DNA of 23,269 bases from positions 1-23,269 of the forward strand of contig JAVBMC010000067.1 of NCBI GenBank assembly GCA_031552845.1, written 5' to 3'. Positions 1 through 7,342 of the stretch are shown piece after piece. The position numbers and the translations under genes are program-made. The first letter of the stretch is position 1; every line of letters begins with the position of its first letter. The notes beneath the pieces are model-generated. The model did no database searches and was not told where the DNA came from. It was given only the letters and a program-made list of their open reading frames with translations. The stretch is from JAVBMC01 sp031552845. Its GTDB lineage: Bacteria; Verrucomicrobiota; Kiritimatiellia; RFP12; DVOR01.

Positions 1-25
1 TACCTATTACTTATTACTTAATCTC
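1..25. repeat. T/A-rich repeat D, copy 1, abutting a start codon
   Basis: The first 25 bases consist of iterated TTATTACTTA-type words and run directly into the TTG start of the next reading frame. The same word string occurs at 871-906, directly before the dut start, and at 7084-7114. No Shine-Dalgarno motif separates the repeat from the start codon. The left end is cut by the window edge. Confidence 0.6.
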
Positions 26-748
26 TTGAAGTTTCTCTTCCATAACATCCAATACGGTACCGGCTGGCTCCAACGCTTCGCCTCCGTCGGCTTCATGGCC
101 AAAAGCACCCGCCATTTCCCCACCCTCCAACGCTTCGTCGAATGCGTTGATCCCGACATCGCCGGCCTTGTCGAAGTCGACGCCGGCTCCTACCGCTCCA
201 ACCGTAAAAACCAAGCCATCGACCTCGCCCAACAACTTGGCTACCAAGCCATCTACCGCAACAAATACGCCTCCCAAAGCCTCGGCAGCCGCCTCCCCGT
301 CTTCAAAGACCAAGTCAACGCCATCCTCACCCGCCAGCCCATCCTCCGCACCGCCTTCCACGACATGTCCCACGGCATGAAACGCCTCGTCATCGAAGTC
401 TAAACCCCCGACGTCGTCGTCTACGTCACCCACCTCGCTCTCGGCGGCCGCGCCCGCCGCCGCCAGCTTTACGACCTCCACGACATCATCACCGCCACCG
501 ACAAACCCCGCATCCTCGCCGGCGACTTCAACCTCCTCTCCGGCCCATGGGAATCGCGCCTCTTCCTCAAAGCCTCCGGCCTCATCAGCGCCAACGCCGC
601 CGCCCGCGCCACCTTCCCCAGCTGGGCCCCCCTGCGCCAGCTCGACTTCGTCTGCTACAGCGGCGGACTCCGCCTCGACCGCTTCCGCATCCCCCGCGTC
701 AAACTCTCCGACCACCTCCCCATCGTCTGCGACTTTACCCTCCTCTAA
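26..748 (+). pseudogene. Endonuclease/exonuclease/phosphatase (EEP) family protein, interrupted by one in-frame stop
   Basis: EEP enzymes are metal-dependent phosphodiesterases or phosphatases. The frame opens with TTG at 26 and reads MKFLFHNIQYGTG, a typical EEP N-terminus, followed by VEVDAGS carrying the metal-ligand Glu. A TAA at 401-403 stops it after 125 residues. The same frame then continues without interruption for 114 more residues to TAA at 746-748, with the remaining family motifs: YVTHLALGGRARRRQL, GDFNLLSG (catalytic Asp/Asn) and LSDHLPIVCDF (catalytic Asp-His). A single base change such as GAA to TAA would explain the break. Codon use on both sides is the same C-ending style as in dut and der, so the lesion is recent or is a sequencing error. 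TAA is the normal stop of dut and der, so codon reassignment is unlikely. TTG is the only early start that keeps the family N-terminus. Confidence 0.85.
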
Positions 749-813
749 CCCCTCCTCCATCCCCCTCCCCATGTTCCACTCTCCTCTCCACTCATTACCT
801 CTCCCACTCTCCA

Positions 814-840
814 CTCCGCGCCTCCGCGTCTCCGCGTGAG
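814..840. repeat. 27-bp CTCCGCG-type interspersed repeat, copy 1
   Basis: The stretch CTCCGCGCCTCCGCGTCTCC plus CGTGAG is built from a heptamer-like word, CTCCGCG. An identical copy lies at 7014-7040, and a copy with one mismatch at 15241-15267. All three are in gene-free DNA and in the same orientation. Here it sits between the broken EEP gene and dut. Confidence 0.8.
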
Positions 841-852
841 ATTTCATCCTCT

Positions 853-906
853 ACCGCGTCAGCCTCCCAACTTATTACCTATTACTTCTTACTTATTACT
901 TAATCT
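853..906. repeat. Composite repeat: ACCGCGTCAGCC word followed by repeat D, abutting dut
   Basis: The word ACCGCGTCAGCCTCCCAACT followed by TATT (853-876) recurs at 6742-6765 with one mismatch. It runs into TTATTACCTATTACTTCTTA-type sequence that resembles 1-25 and 7084-7114. The block ends 1-2 bases before the dut ATG, so it forms the whole 5' leader of dut, and no Shine-Dalgarno motif is visible. Confidence 0.7.
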
Positions 907-907
907 T

Positions 908-1336
908 ATGAACGTCACCTTCAAACGCATCCACCCCGCCGCCATCCTCCCCACCTACGCCCACCCCGGTGACGCCGGCATGGACATCTGCGCAGTCCAA
1001 TCCGCCACCATCCCCGCACGCGGCCACGCCCAAATCCCCACCGGCCTCCAAATCCAACTCCCCCCCGACACCGAAGCCCAAGTCCGCCCCCGCAGCGGCC
1101 TCGCCTTCAAACACGGCATCACCATCCTCAACGCCCCCGGCACCATTGACGAAGGCTACCGCGGCGAAATCGCCATCCTTCTCCTCAACACCACCGACAC
1201 AGACTTCCACGTCGAACCCGGCATGCGCATCGCCCAACTCGTCATCGCCCCCATCCTCCGCGTCAACATCACCGAAACCGACACCCTCACCGACACCACC
1301 CGCGGCACAGGCGGCTTCGGCTCCACCGGCGTCTAA
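908..1336 (+). CDS. dut: dUTP diphosphatase (dUTPase)
   Basis: This enzyme hydrolyses dUTP to dUMP and pyrophosphate, keeping uracil out of DNA and supplying dUMP for thymidylate synthesis. It is a cytosolic homotrimer. At 142 residues it has normal bacterial length and all five trimeric-dUTPase motifs in order: I HPGDAGMDICA, II PRSGLAFKHGI, III GTIDEGYRGEI (with the catalytic Asp and the uracil-pocket Tyr), IV RIAQLVIAPI and V RGTGGFGSTG, the phosphate-binding tail. ATG 908 was chosen because it gives the family N-terminus MNVTFKRIHP. A longer in-frame start at 836 would translate the upstream repeat and is rejected. No ribosome-binding site is recognisable. A small GCCCAACTTGGGC dyad at 1413-1425 lies downstream. 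Confidence 0.97.
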   Translation: MNVTFKRIHPAAILPTYAHPGDAGMDICAVQSATIPARGHAQIPTGLQIQLPPDTEAQVRPRSGLAFKHGITILNAPGTIDEGYRGEIAILLLNTTDTDFHVEPGMRIAQLVIAPILRVNITETDTLTDTTRGTGGFGSTGV

Positions 1337-1337
1337 T

Positions 1338-1371
1338 CCCCTGGGAGCGTCGGCGTCCTCGCCGGCATTCA
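1338..1371. repeat. CCCTGGGAGCG interspersed repeat, copy 1
   Basis: The string CCCTGGGAGCGTCGGCGTCC continuing to GGCATTCA starts right after the dut stop. It recurs with few mismatches at 6946-6978. In both places it is followed by a GCGTCAGC word. It contains GGCGTCCTCGCCGG, which is a short dyad. Confidence 0.75.
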
Positions 1372-1412
1372 AGCAAGCATCCTCCTGTGCGCGTCAGCTC
1401 TCAATGACACGC

Positions 1413-1425
1413 GCCCAACTTGGGC
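1413..1425. terminator. Small dyad downstream of dut
   Basis: GCCCAA-C-TTGGGC is a perfect 6-bp inverted repeat with a one-base centre, followed by an A/T-rich run without a clean T tract. It could help end the dut transcript, but a one-base loop is sterically poor, so the call is weak. Confidence 0.25.
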
Positions 1426-1486
1426 ACAATCTTTATATTGTCGACAAATCTAGTAAGTCGATGTAGCAGTGCTTACAGTGCGCTGT

Positions 1487-2443
1487 TTATTTAACAGGCA
1501 ACCCCTTCGCTTGTAGAATATGTCTTTCTACTTCTTTCTTTCGTTTTGTGATGTAGTCGTCTAAGGTGAGTAGCTCGTCTCTATACCAATCCAAGACGTT
1601 GCAATGGGACTGGCGAACGGTATAACGGAACGGCGCGTCAATTAAGTGTAAGAGTACATCTACATATAAATTATACGGTGTATCAGGCAGAACAAGGATT
1701 TTTAATGCGATTCCATCATCTTCGTCATCATCGTCATCATCTTCATCATCATCGTCATCAATGTCTGGTTTATTCTTGCTGATCGGCTTAAAGTCCTCAA
1801 AGAATTGATTCACGGATTTTAACTCATTGTTACAATAGATGCCGCCACGTGCGACGTAACAGATAACACTTGAACGTTCGGAGGACAAGTTTTCTTTCTC
1901 GGAGTAGGTCGGGATAGGTCCTATGCTTTTAAACTGACGTTCAATCTCAGCCTCCTGCAAAATCAACTTCCACTTCTGATGCAGATTCATGTATGTGGGA
2001 TAAGTCATACCTTCCGATCTAAAAGATGTCACATACTGGATGTTTGTGTTTTGCTTGCGAGGCGTTGGAATTAATACGATCGGTTTACTATGTGCCTCCT
2101 CAATTAACTTTCTGACAATGTTCAACTCCCAGCATTCACAATAACCCTCAACAGAGATTTGAACATCAAGGTTTAACGCGAACCCTTTCTTTTGTTCATA
2201 TGTCTTTCCCAGCATATCCACAAGCACAGGCATAAGGTTGGTTGAAGTTACCGGGCAATCAATCTCTTTAACCCGCAGCTCTCCATCAGCGCCGCTACGC
2301 ACCAAAGTAATCGGCATTAAAATGAGCTCGGCAGAGTCAGAAATACACTCCGTCCTTTCTGCCTGTTCACGACAACCACAAAGCAGCACCAGCAAACAAA
2401 CTCCAACCCAACCAGAATAAATCTTCAACATTTTATTAACCAT
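1487..2443 (-). CDS. Predicted lipoprotein with poly-acidic tract, unknown function
   Basis: The protein has 318 residues from ATG 2443. Its N-terminus is a lipoprotein signal: a short basic start, a hydrophobic run GWVGVCLLVLLCG, then Cys24 preceded by LCG, which fits a lipobox. The mature part is mostly hydrophilic. Near the C-terminus a run of about 18 Asp/Glu residues (DNA 1713-1761, a GAT/GAC/GAA triplet repeat) splits the protein. The segments around it (GGIYCNNELKSV before; VLPDTPYNLYVDVLLHL after) faintly resemble the two halves of an ExbD/TolR periplasmic domain, but this is only an impression. Upstream in-frame starts (to 2494) are rejected because the predicted transcript begins near 2495. 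ATG 2431 is an alternative. GAGAAAG precedes ATG 2443. The likely location is the outer-membrane or periplasmic face. Confidence 0.7.
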   Translation of the reverse strand: MVNKMLKIYSGWVGVCLLVLLCGCREQAERTECISDSAELILMPITLVRSGADGELRVKEIDCPVTSTNLMPVLVDMLGKTYEQKKGFALNLDVQISVEGYCECWELNIVRKLIEEAHSKPIVLIPTPRKQNTNIQYVTSFRSEGMTYPTYMNLHQKWKLILQEAEIERQFKSIGPIPTYSEKENLSSERSSVICYVARGGIYCNNELKSVNQFFEDFKPISKNKPDIDDDDDEDDDDDDEDDGIALKILVLPDTPYNLYVDVLLHLIDAPFRYTVRQSHCNVLDWYRDELLTLDDYITKRKKEVERHILQAKGLPVK

Positions 2444-2501
2444 CTTTCTCAATACGCCACCATCAACTCCACACAACGCAAAAGCTCTCACCAATACTGG
2501 A

Positions 2502-2531
2502 AGTATAACACACGCCCCGCGGCGAATTCAA
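2502..2531 (-). promoter_or_regulatory. Sigma70-type promoter for the lipoprotein gene
   Basis: On the minus strand TTGAAT (2531-2526) is followed after 18 bases by TATACT (2507-2502). Transcription would begin near 2495, leaving about 50 bases before ATG 2443. This decides against the longer reading frame. Confidence 0.6.
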
Positions 2532-2699
2532 GTTTAAAGGCAAAACAGTTCTTCTTTCAAGCAAACAATGTTCACCGATGCTTGAGGCACCTGCCTCTCT
2601 CTGAAGACATCCGCCAAGCGCGCCGTGTCGAGTAATGGGTGCTGTATATTTGCCGCCCTCATGTACTTTCGCCGAGTGTGCCGCACCACATCAGTCTCT

Positions 2700-2734
2700 C
2701 CACGCAACGCGCTCAGCTTTGGCGCATTGCGTGG
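2700..2734. other. 13-bp hairpin in the gap downstream of the beta-strand-repeat gene
   Basis: CCACGCAACGCGC (2700-2712) and GCGCATTGCGTGG (2722-2734) pair over 13 positions with one G-T wobble and a 9-base loop. There is no T tract, so it is not a classical rho-independent terminator. It may instead protect the 3' end of the secreted-protein mRNA. The rest of the 2495-2783 gap holds the lipoprotein promoter. An open frame there on the minus strand resembles nothing I recognise and overlaps the 3' end of the neighbouring gene in another frame, so I do not call it a gene. Confidence 0.5.
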
Positions 2735-2783
2735 CGGGTGATGAAGGATGAGGATTGTTATCCCGAAAGAGACTGAGCTCCGT

Positions 2784-5700
2784 TTAGTAAATGCTGAATA
2801 CAGCCGGCTTCGGCCCCGGAATGCTGAGGGAGCCGCTTCCCGTGATGTAGCCGGGGAAGCGCGTAGATTTATACGTTGCGCCGGGGTGGGAGTAGGTGGT
2901 TTCTTCAATCACGAGCTCGCTGATAGGAACTGCAAGGCCTTCGGGGATATCGACTTTCCCGGGGGCTTTGATTGTGATTTTTCCGCCTGCGAGGGCTTGC
3001 GCCGAAGTGAGGCGCAGGGTGCCGTTGGTGACTAGCGTACCGCCGCTGTAGGTGTTGGCTCCGCCGAGAACGAGTGTGCCTGCGCCGCTCTTGCTTAATT
3101 CACGCGCTATTGCAGTTGCATCGCTAATGGGCACATGGACTGTCAGGGTTCGGTCGGGCTGTTGAACATTGACCATCACGTTGGTTGACAGGCGGACTGA
3201 GCCGTGGGCAAGGGTCAGGTCGTGCGTCGAGGCCGTTCCGAAGATGAAACTCAATGCCCACACAAAGCGGTTGGTTGTGGGAATGACGTAGTGTCCATCG
3301 GCACAGCGGTTGTTGATGGTGGGCAGGCCTAAGCCGGAGGTTTGTGACTCGATGTAAACTTCGTCAATCCCCCATGCGTAGGGATGGTCAAAGCTGAAAT
3401 CTGCGGTGGTCGCTGCGGGGGTTCCGGCGCGGACGCGAAGCCGCTTGACGTTGTTGGTGTTGGCTAAATGGAACAAGGTTGTTCCACTGCCGCCCGATGC
3501 GGATTGGCGCAGGATGAGCTCGTTGCCGCTGTTGCTGGCGGTCGGAGTTATGACACTGTCGAGGATCAGCTCGCTGCTATTGGCCGAAAAGATGGTAGTG
3601 TTTCCGGATGTTTTAATGGGTGTTTTGCCAAAGGATAGTTTGTTGTTGACTCCTAAGTCAAGTCCGATGTATTCTTGGATTGCGACGTCGGTCAGCCCCC
3701 GCAGAGCCAGCGTTCCTGATGCCATGGTGATGTTGGCATTACAGAGAATCAGGGGGCCGCCAGCAAAACACTGTTCGTTGTAGACTGCAACGGAGGCATT
3801 GCTGACGCAGACTCCGCCAATCAGGCTGTTTGCTCCGCCAAAGTAGATGCGCGGATGCGATGAACCTGCCGCACCGAGAATGCTGAGCCGGGCACTCGCA
3901 TTTGCGGCAGTGATGGTGCCATTGAGGCGCAGGGAATTGTTGTCGTATCCGCTCTGCGTCGTAATACCCACCGCGTTGTTCAGGGTGATGGGACCTGTGC
4001 CCAGAGAGGAGCCTTGGGATTGGTTGTTGAAGAAGTAGAGGGCAAAATCTCCGTTCCAGATATGGGGGGTGTTGTATGCGGCTTGAAATCCCGACATCAT
4101 GCCGAGAGTGCCGCCGTTGATGGTGAGGGTGCTTTGCCCGAGGGCGGTGTTGTCGAGCAACCCGAGGGTTCCGCTGTTGAGCGTTATGTTTCCGCCAAAT
4201 GTATTCTCTCCACCAAGCCAGAGCGTTCCCGCATTGACCGCTAAATCGCCTTGGCAAACATTCGTGCCGCTGAGCAGCCAGATGCCGGGGCCTTCTTTGC
4301 TCAGCGAGAAGGGGGCATTGACGGCGATGTCGGTCATGCTGCCCTGCAGCGTATTTGTTGCCAAGCCGGATCCTGTAAGTGAGATGAGGCAGCTGTCGAC
4401 TGATCCGAGCGGCGTGACGGTACCAGTGAGCACCAGCGGACTTGTAGTTGAGGGCGAGGAGCCGTCAAGCGTGATATCGCCCAAAAGCTTGAGCGGCGTA
4501 TGAATGGTTTGCTGGGCTGCGCTTGTGTTTGCAATTGACCCGCCCTTGTTCAGGATGAGGGTTTTGCTTCCATCGCCCACGGTATAGCTGCCGGCATCAG
4601 CTTCGAAGTGTACGTGCATGGCTTCGGCCTCGGATTGCATAAGAACCGTACGCGCTTCTTGTGCGGGATTGGTATTGAAGATGACAGTGTCGGGGCGTGC
4701 CGGAACCGTTCCTGCATCCCAATTGGCCGCGTTATTCCAAAGTCCATTATCCACAGCCTGCCACGTCATTGTGTAGCCGACCCGGAACGGAATTGAATTG
4801 ATGAGTGAATCGGCCGCCAGCGTGCGGCCATCCGGCGCAGGCATCGTGCTGGTGCCGCGGAAGAAGTAGTAGTAGGTCGTATCGTTGAGGAGATTGTCTG
4901 CCGTGCAGGTCAAGCGCTGCGACGTGGTGATGCCGGTCCATGTGCGAACAGGTGTGCCGAAATCTTCCGGGTCTGTGCTTAAGAATGCTTCAATCGTGGC
5001 GGGGAGATAACCCGCTTGCGCCACACGAACCGAAAGCTCCACCGCATTGCCGTTGAGAATGTAGGTCGGACTATCGAAAAGCACGCCGCCGCTCGCGGTG
5101 GTCACGCTATCGGTCGCGGTGTCGAATGTTTGGCTGCCATCATCGGCATGAAACTGAAAATAGTAGGTTGTGTCAAAGAGTAAACCTTCCAGCGTCGTGA
5201 CAATCGAATCGCCGAGGCTGTAGTAAGTACCGCAATCTTTGAATTGCGAAAGATTATCAGGTTCGGTTCCGTAGAATAACCGAACCTCGACAGTCCCTGC
5301 TCCGATTCCCGCAAGTGCTGCGGAGAGCGTCACCGTATTGCTCACACAGTTGGCGACTTCAACCAGATTCAACTCCAGCGTACCATTGATCACGATCGGT
5401 GCATAGACCAGCAGTTCGTTGCGCAAAGCTTTGTGGCTCGCCGCCAGCCAATCCGCTGACCGCGCTACATTGGACAAGCGCATCTCATCCACAACGCCCT
5501 TCCACGGAGTCGTGGTTCCGGAATCCAGACCGAATACGACAACGGGCTGGGTGTTTTCGCTGACGGCGGTGGGTATTGTTCCCGCTGCAGTTCCATTCGC
5601 CAAGAATACCCCGTCTCTGAAAAACGATGACCGCGAAGCGGACGGCTCTGCTCCGTCAAACGTTGTGGCGTGGTAAGCAAATGCCGTGGTCGGCTTGGAC

Positions 5701-6485
5701 TTCTCAAACGTAATCCGGTGATTATCGCTGTTGCTCTGCGTCAGATCCAACATGAAGTTGTAGAGGGAACCATACCGAAAGAATGCAAACGCAGTATCAG
5801 CACCCGAAGAACGCTTGCCGATCAAAGCGCGCGCAGCAGAGGTGCCGTCGGTTGTGACGGCCTCGTCAGTGGCCCATGCCTCAATCGTCATTGCGGTCAA
5901 TCCATTAAAATCTGACGCATGCGGTGTCCGCAAAAGCTGCTTGCTGGCACCGGCACTATAAACCGCTGTGCTCCCATAAGGACTGTTGGACGTTGTGAAA
6001 GATGCGCCGACAGCCGTCAGCGTGTGTTTGTTTGCCGTCGAATCATCCACCGTAGTGCCGTTCTTCACATTCATATGCCATACGGCAATATAACCATTCG
6101 CCCACGTCGAACCATCAGATGTATAAGGCATCTTTGGCGCCTCCGGATTCCCCAGATACATCGTCATGCGCGTGCTGCTGTTTAAGATCGGAATCCTCAC
6201 CCAGACCAGCGACCGCCCGCTTACATTCCACGTATCAAACTCATACGCCAACTCATCGCCCGTCGCCAGATCCACAAAACGCAAATCCGACCCATCGGCC
6301 TTCACCTCATCATACGAAAACCCATTTACCCCGGACTCCAACGCCACCAAGACCGGAAAGTTCGTCAGCTCCGCACCGCCATACTGCTCAAACGACAAAA
6401 GCTGCACCTTAGCCCACTGCGAATAATCTGCTGCCGAAACGGCCAACGCACAACAACCCAACACCAATGCCAAAAGTTTGTTCAT
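2784..6485 (-). CDS. Giant secreted DUF2341 / LamG / autotransporter-associated beta-strand-repeat protein
   Basis: The protein has 1233 residues. It starts with a Sec signal peptide, MNKLLALVLGCCALAVSA, likely cleaved after SA. Next come a DUF2341 domain (about residues 18-120, with LVWVRIP and MYLGNPEA) and a LamG/concanavalin-like domain (about 130-355, with YIAVWHM, FRDGV and VVDEMRLSNVARSADW). Two Fn3-like segments follow (TTYYFQFHADDGS; TTYYYFFRGTS), then a W-x-G-x-W-x-NW motif opening a long beta-helix with autotransporter-associated repeats (GPGIWLLSGTN and GAGTLVLGGANTYSGGT). There is no C-terminal autotransporter barrel and no clear PEP-CTERM or type IX sorting signal; the end is FSIY. 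ATG 6485 is preferred over ATG 6491 because AAGGA then lies 7 bases upstream. It is probably surface-exposed or released and may bind polysaccharide or mucus. That role is inferred from the domains only. Confidence 0.85.
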   Translation of the reverse strand: MNKLLALVLGCCALAVSAADYSQWAKVQLLSFEQYGGAELTNFPVLVALESGVNGFSYDEVKADGSDLRFVDLATGDELAYEFDTWNVSGRSLVWVRIPILNSSTRMTMYLGNPEAPKMPYTSDGSTWANGYIAVWHMNVKNGTTVDDSTANKHTLTAVGASFTTSNSPYGSTAVYSAGASKQLLRTPHASDFNGLTAMTIEAWATDEAVTTDGTSAARALIGKRSSGADTAFAFFRYGSLYNFMLDLTQSNSDNHRITFEKSKPTTAFAYHATTFDGAEPSASRSSFFRDGVFLANGTAAGTIPTAVSENTQPVVVFGLDSGTTTPWKGVVDEMRLSNVARSADWLAASHKALRNELLVYAPIVINGTLELNLVEVANCVSNTVTLSAALAGIGAGTVEVRLFYGTEPDNLSQFKDCGTYYSLGDSIVTTLEGLLFDTTYYFQFHADDGSQTFDTATDSVTTASGGVLFDSPTYILNGNAVELSVRVAQAGYLPATIEAFLSTDPEDFGTPVRTWTGITTSQRLTCTADNLLNDTTYYYFFRGTSTMPAPDGRTLAADSLINSIPFRVGYTMTWQAVDNGLWNNAANWDAGTVPARPDTVIFNTNPAQEARTVLMQSEAEAMHVHFEADAGSYTVGDGSKTLILNKGGSIANTSAAQQTIHTPLKLLGDITLDGSSPSTTSPLVLTGTVTPLGSVDSCLISLTGSGLATNTLQGSMTDIAVNAPFSLSKEGPGIWLLSGTNVCQGDLAVNAGTLWLGGENTFGGNITLNSGTLGLLDNTALGQSTLTINGGTLGMMSGFQAAYNTPHIWNGDFALYFFNNQSQGSSLGTGPITLNNAVGITTQSGYDNNSLRLNGTITAANASARLSILGAAGSSHPRIYFGGANSLIGGVCVSNASVAVYNEQCFAGGPLILCNANITMASGTLALRGLTDVAIQEYIGLDLGVNNKLSFGKTPIKTSGNTTIFSANSSELILDSVITPTASNSGNELILRQSASGGSGTTLFHLANTNNVKRLRVRAGTPAATTADFSFDHPYAWGIDEVYIESQTSGLGLPTINNRCADGHYVIPTTNRFVWALSFIFGTASTHDLTLAHGSVRLSTNVMVNVQQPDRTLTVHVPISDATAIARELSKSGAGTLVLGGANTYSGGTLVTNGTLRLTSAQALAGGKITIKAPGKVDIPEGLAVPISELVIEETTYSHPGATYKSTRFPGYITGSGSLSIPGPKPAVFSIY

Positions 6486-6564
6486 ATTCATTTCCTTTAC
6501 CGACGCGACACCCCCGCCCCCCTCTCACGGATTCCAAGGCAGGATACATCCAAGACCTGCAATG

Positions 6565-6593
6565 ATTATAACATAACCCAATGAAACGAGCAA
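6565..6593 (-). promoter_or_regulatory. Sigma70-type promoter for the secreted giant protein
   Basis: On the minus strand TTGCTC (6593-6588), a 17-base spacer and a perfect TATAAT (6570-6565) lie about 75 bases before the start codon. Confidence 0.7.
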
Positions 6594-6630
6594 GCCTTTC
6601 TCAGCATTTTTCCAAGAGCAGGGGTGAGAA

Positions 6631-6645
6631 ATATACACAGTATAT
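6631..6645. promoter_or_regulatory. Palindrome upstream of the giant-protein promoter, possible operator
   Basis: ATATAC-ACA-GTATAT is a perfect 6-bp inverted repeat with a 3-base centre, located about 40 bp upstream of the -35 box at 6588-6593. It has the size of a dimeric regulator site. No regulator is identified. Confidence 0.35.
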
Positions 6646-6741
6646 CGCACTTGACTTCCCGTGCCAATCTGCTAAACCAGACATCCTTCGACCTCATTGG
6701 ACACCCCTTCATTGCGTTTAGACGCACACCAAAACCGCCGC

Positions 6742-6765
6742 ACCGCGCCAGCCTCCCAACTTATT
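6742..6765. repeat. ACCGCGYCAGCC word, second copy
   Basis: This 24-base stretch matches 853-876 except for one base. Unlike the copy before dut, it is not followed by the full TTATTACC run but by a C/T-rich segment. Confidence 0.6.
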
Positions 6766-6815
6766 CCTCCCCCTGTCTCCTCTACTAAAACGCCGGCAGA
6801 CACCTGCTTCCACTT

Positions 6816-6925
6816 TGTGGGCTTGCAAGCCCACAAATGAAGGCTTCGAACCCCGCAACTGAAGGCTTACAAGCCCACACTTGAAGGCTTGCAACCCCAC
6901 AACCACGGGCTTGCAAGCCCGTGAA
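6816..6925. repeat. Five-unit 22-bp tandem array with palindromic GGCTTGCAAGCC core
   Basis: Five consecutive 22-base units occupy 6816-6837, 6838-6859, 6860-6881, 6882-6903 and 6904-6925. Each contains a GGCTTxxAAxCCC core. Unit 1 contains the perfect 20-bp palindrome TGTGGGCTTGCAAGCCCACA. Unit 5 is also a perfect palindrome, with different flanks (CACGGGCTTG / CAAGCCCGTG). The three middle units are degenerate and begin TGAAGGCTT. The array lies in the 705-base gap between the giant secreted protein and tRNA-Asp. Frames through it are open on the minus strand but consist of the repeat only. Confidence 0.85.
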
Positions 6926-6945
6926 CCGCACACACCCACTATCCA

Positions 6946-6978
6946 CCCTGGGAGCGCCGGCGTCCTCGCCGGTATTCA
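6946..6978. repeat. CCCTGGGAGCG interspersed repeat, copy 2
   Basis: CCCTGGGAGCGCCGGCGTCC and the following TCGCCGGTATTCA match 1338-1371 with few mismatches. A GCGTCAGCC word follows at about 6995, as it does after the first copy. Confidence 0.75.
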
Positions 6979-7007
6979 TGTGAGCCTCTCCATCGCGTCA
7001 GCCTCTC

Positions 7008-7043
7008 CATTTTCTCCGCGCCTCCGCGTCTCCGCGTGAGCTT
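7008..7043. repeat. CTCCGCG-type interspersed repeat, copy 2
   Basis: The 27-base core at 7014-7040 is identical to 814-840. With its left flank CATTTT and right flank CTT it extends to 36 bases shared with 15235-15270, with one mismatch. Confidence 0.8.
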
Positions 7044-7083
7044 TACTCCTCCTCATCCACCCTCCACCGCGTTAGCTCTTTCA

Positions 7084-7114
7084 ACTTATTACCTATCACC
7101 TATTACTTATTACT
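7084..7114. repeat. T/A-rich repeat D, copy 3
   Basis: The run CTTATTACCTATCACCTATT continuing ACTTATTACTT resembles 1-25 and 871-906. Here it is followed by the tRNA-Asp promoter region rather than by a start codon. With the elements listed above it accounts for most of the 6492-7153 gap. I see no gene in that gap. Confidence 0.65.
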
Positions 7115-7153
7115 TCGCCCCTAAACATTTTTCACAAAAACGTACTATTACGC

Positions 7154-7182
7154 TTGTCAAGGCGCAAGGGATTTGATATTAT
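7154..7182 (+). promoter_or_regulatory. Sigma70-type promoter of tRNA-Asp
   Basis: TTGTCA (7154-7159), a 17-base spacer and TATTAT (7177-7182) end 14 bases before the mature tRNA, a usual arrangement for stable RNA. Confidence 0.8.
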
Positions 7183-7196
7183 TCCGTCCGTTTCGC

Positions 7197-7273
<77 letters not shown>

Positions 7274-7280
7274 TATTTCA

Positions 7281-7307
7281 GGCTACTCGCGAGAGTAGCC
7301 TTTTTTA
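7281..7307 (+). terminator. Rho-independent terminator after tRNA-Asp
   Basis: GGCTACTC-GCGA-GAGTAGCC (7281-7300) is a perfect 8-bp stem with a tetraloop followed by six T. It separates the tRNA from der, which starts 36 bases downstream. Confidence 0.92.
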
Positions 7308-7342
7308 TTTCTATTCAACGCCAGACGCAGGAGGCTGCCTCC

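Noticed and set aside
26..748. Stop-codon reassignment of TAA
   Set aside because: dut, der and the secreted giant protein end in TAA at family-typical positions.
14..847. Long open minus-strand frame opposite the EEP gene
   Set aside because: Its Gly/Glu/Asp/Val/Ala-rich translation is the shadow of C-ending codons on the plus strand. The same applies to frames opposite der and the EF-G-like gene.
2534..2908. 124-residue minus-strand frame between the lipoprotein and the secreted protein
   Set aside because: It overlaps the 3' end of the secreted-protein gene in another frame, has no recognised motif, and its DNA is dominated by a 13-bp hairpin. I cannot exclude a gene remnant.
6816..6925. 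CRISPR array
   Set aside because: The 22-bp units are contiguous with no spacers and no cas genes are present.
6718..6979. Two overlapping minus-strand frames
   Set aside because: The translations (GLQAFKCGLVSLQ-like) come from the 22-bp palindromic array and its flanks. Periodic open frames through repeats are not evidence of a gene.
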